Shown here: piece after piece, positions 7,510-7,809 of the stretch
Position numbering within the stretch: position 1 is the first letter of the stretch
Layout of the letters: every line of letters starts with the position of its first letter
Source: an uncultured Collinsella sp.
GTDB taxonomy: Bacteria; Actinomycetota; Coriobacteriia; Coriobacteriales; Coriobacteriaceae
Length of the DNA stretch: 7,809 bases
Direction: 5' to 3'
Assembly: GCA_900550825.1 (NCBI GenBank)
Contig: URTZ01000093.1
Span: forward strand, 1 to 7,809
Notes under the pieces: model-generated
The model's database searches: none
What the model was told of the DNA's origin: nothing
What the model saw: only the letters and a program-made list of their open reading frames with translations
Position numbers and translations under genes: made by a program

Positions 7510-7809
7510 ATGATTGCAAAGACCATTCGCACCTGTTTTCCGATCGCTGCGGCTGCCGTTTCCGACAAGGCCGAGGAGATCAACAAGCTCAACGTCTTCC
7601 CCGTACCCGATGGCGATACCGGCACCAACATGTCGCTCACGCTCGCCTCGGTGACCAAGGAGCTTTCCGCCCTTCCTGCCGATGCCGACATGGAGGCCAT
7701 CGCAGGCGCCATCACCCACGGCTCCCTTATGGGCGCCCGCGGTAACTCCGGCGTCATCACCTCGCAGATTCTGCGCGGCGTGGCCGAGGGCCTTGTCTCT
7801 GCCGATGAG
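7510..7809 (+). CDS. fakA: DAK2-domain kinase, FakA/YloV-like (5' portion, partial)
   Basis: The first 100 codons of a gene that continues beyond the window. The nucleotide-binding signature LNVFPVPDGDTGTNM (residues 27-41) contains the metal-binding aspartates of the DAK2/DhaL fold. The second conserved block, GSLMGARGNSGVITSQILRG (71-90), follows. This pattern is characteristic of FakA (YloV), which phosphorylates fatty acids bound to FakB carrier proteins to make acyl-phosphate for phospholipid synthesis. It is less like the dihydroxyacetone kinase subunit DhaL. Full-length FakA has about 550 residues, so the middle and C-terminal domains are not seen. The ATG at 7510 is the first usable start after an in-frame stop at 7480-7482. 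The Shine-Dalgarno GGAG (7494-7497) is weak and rather far (12 bases), so coupling to the Asp23-family gene 27 bp upstream is possible. Identifying it as FakA rather than another DAK2 protein relies on the motif wording and the Asp23 neighbour. Confidence 0.85.
   Translation, partial: MIAKTIRTCFPIAAAAVSDKAEEINKLNVFPVPDGDTGTNMSLTLASVTKELSALPADADMEAIAGAITHGSLMGARGNSGVITSQILRGVAEGLVSADE

Noticed and set aside
6994..7719. Antisense open frame of 241 codons covering the Asp23-family and DAK2 genes
   Set aside because: It spans two sense genes with intact family motifs and an intergenic region, and shows no family signature of its own.

Overview
This window is a compact, GC-rich housekeeping segment of a bacterial chromosome. 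Every gene reads on the + strand. The gene content, the style of the proteins and the gene order suggest an actinobacterial-type genome, and I lean towards Coriobacteriia (Collinsella-like). That placement rests on general resemblance, not on a search. I see no mobile-element genes, CRISPR array, defence system or other novel gene cassette.

Region 1 (1-5198) is a tightly packed gene train. It holds the 3' end of a gene that is probably rbfA, then nrnA (DHH/DHHA1 phosphoesterase), truB (tRNA pseudouridine-55 synthase), ribF (riboflavin kinase/FAD synthetase) and dnaG (primase). Neighbours overlap by 8, 4 and 8 bp, and one gap is 15 bp, so the genes are almost certainly co-transcribed and partly translationally coupled. 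The promoter lies upstream of the window.

Region 2 (5199-6706) has a 110-bp spacer with a plausible extended -10 promoter but no terminator, then the primary sigma factor gene rpoD, closed by a 15-bp hairpin. dnaG followed by rpoD is the core of the classical macromolecular-synthesis operon. Here it directly follows the rbfA-nrnA-truB-ribF block of the nusA-infB-type translation operon, which places ribosome maturation, tRNA modification, flavin cofactor synthesis, replication priming and promoter recognition in one row.

Region 3 (6707-6967) holds a striking 52-nt near-perfect palindrome, which is the best candidate here for an unexplained element. A strong consensus-like promoter, a complete tRNA-Asn(GUU) gene with encoded CCA and an excellent intrinsic terminator follow it.

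Region 4 (6968-7809) starts with a spacer containing repeats, a palindrome and a hairpin beside a Shine-Dalgarno site. An Asp23/YloU-family gene follows, then the first 100 codons of a DAK2-domain (FakA/YloV-like) gene that runs off the window. These two are commonly neighbours and point to fatty-acid phosphorylation and envelope lipid metabolism.
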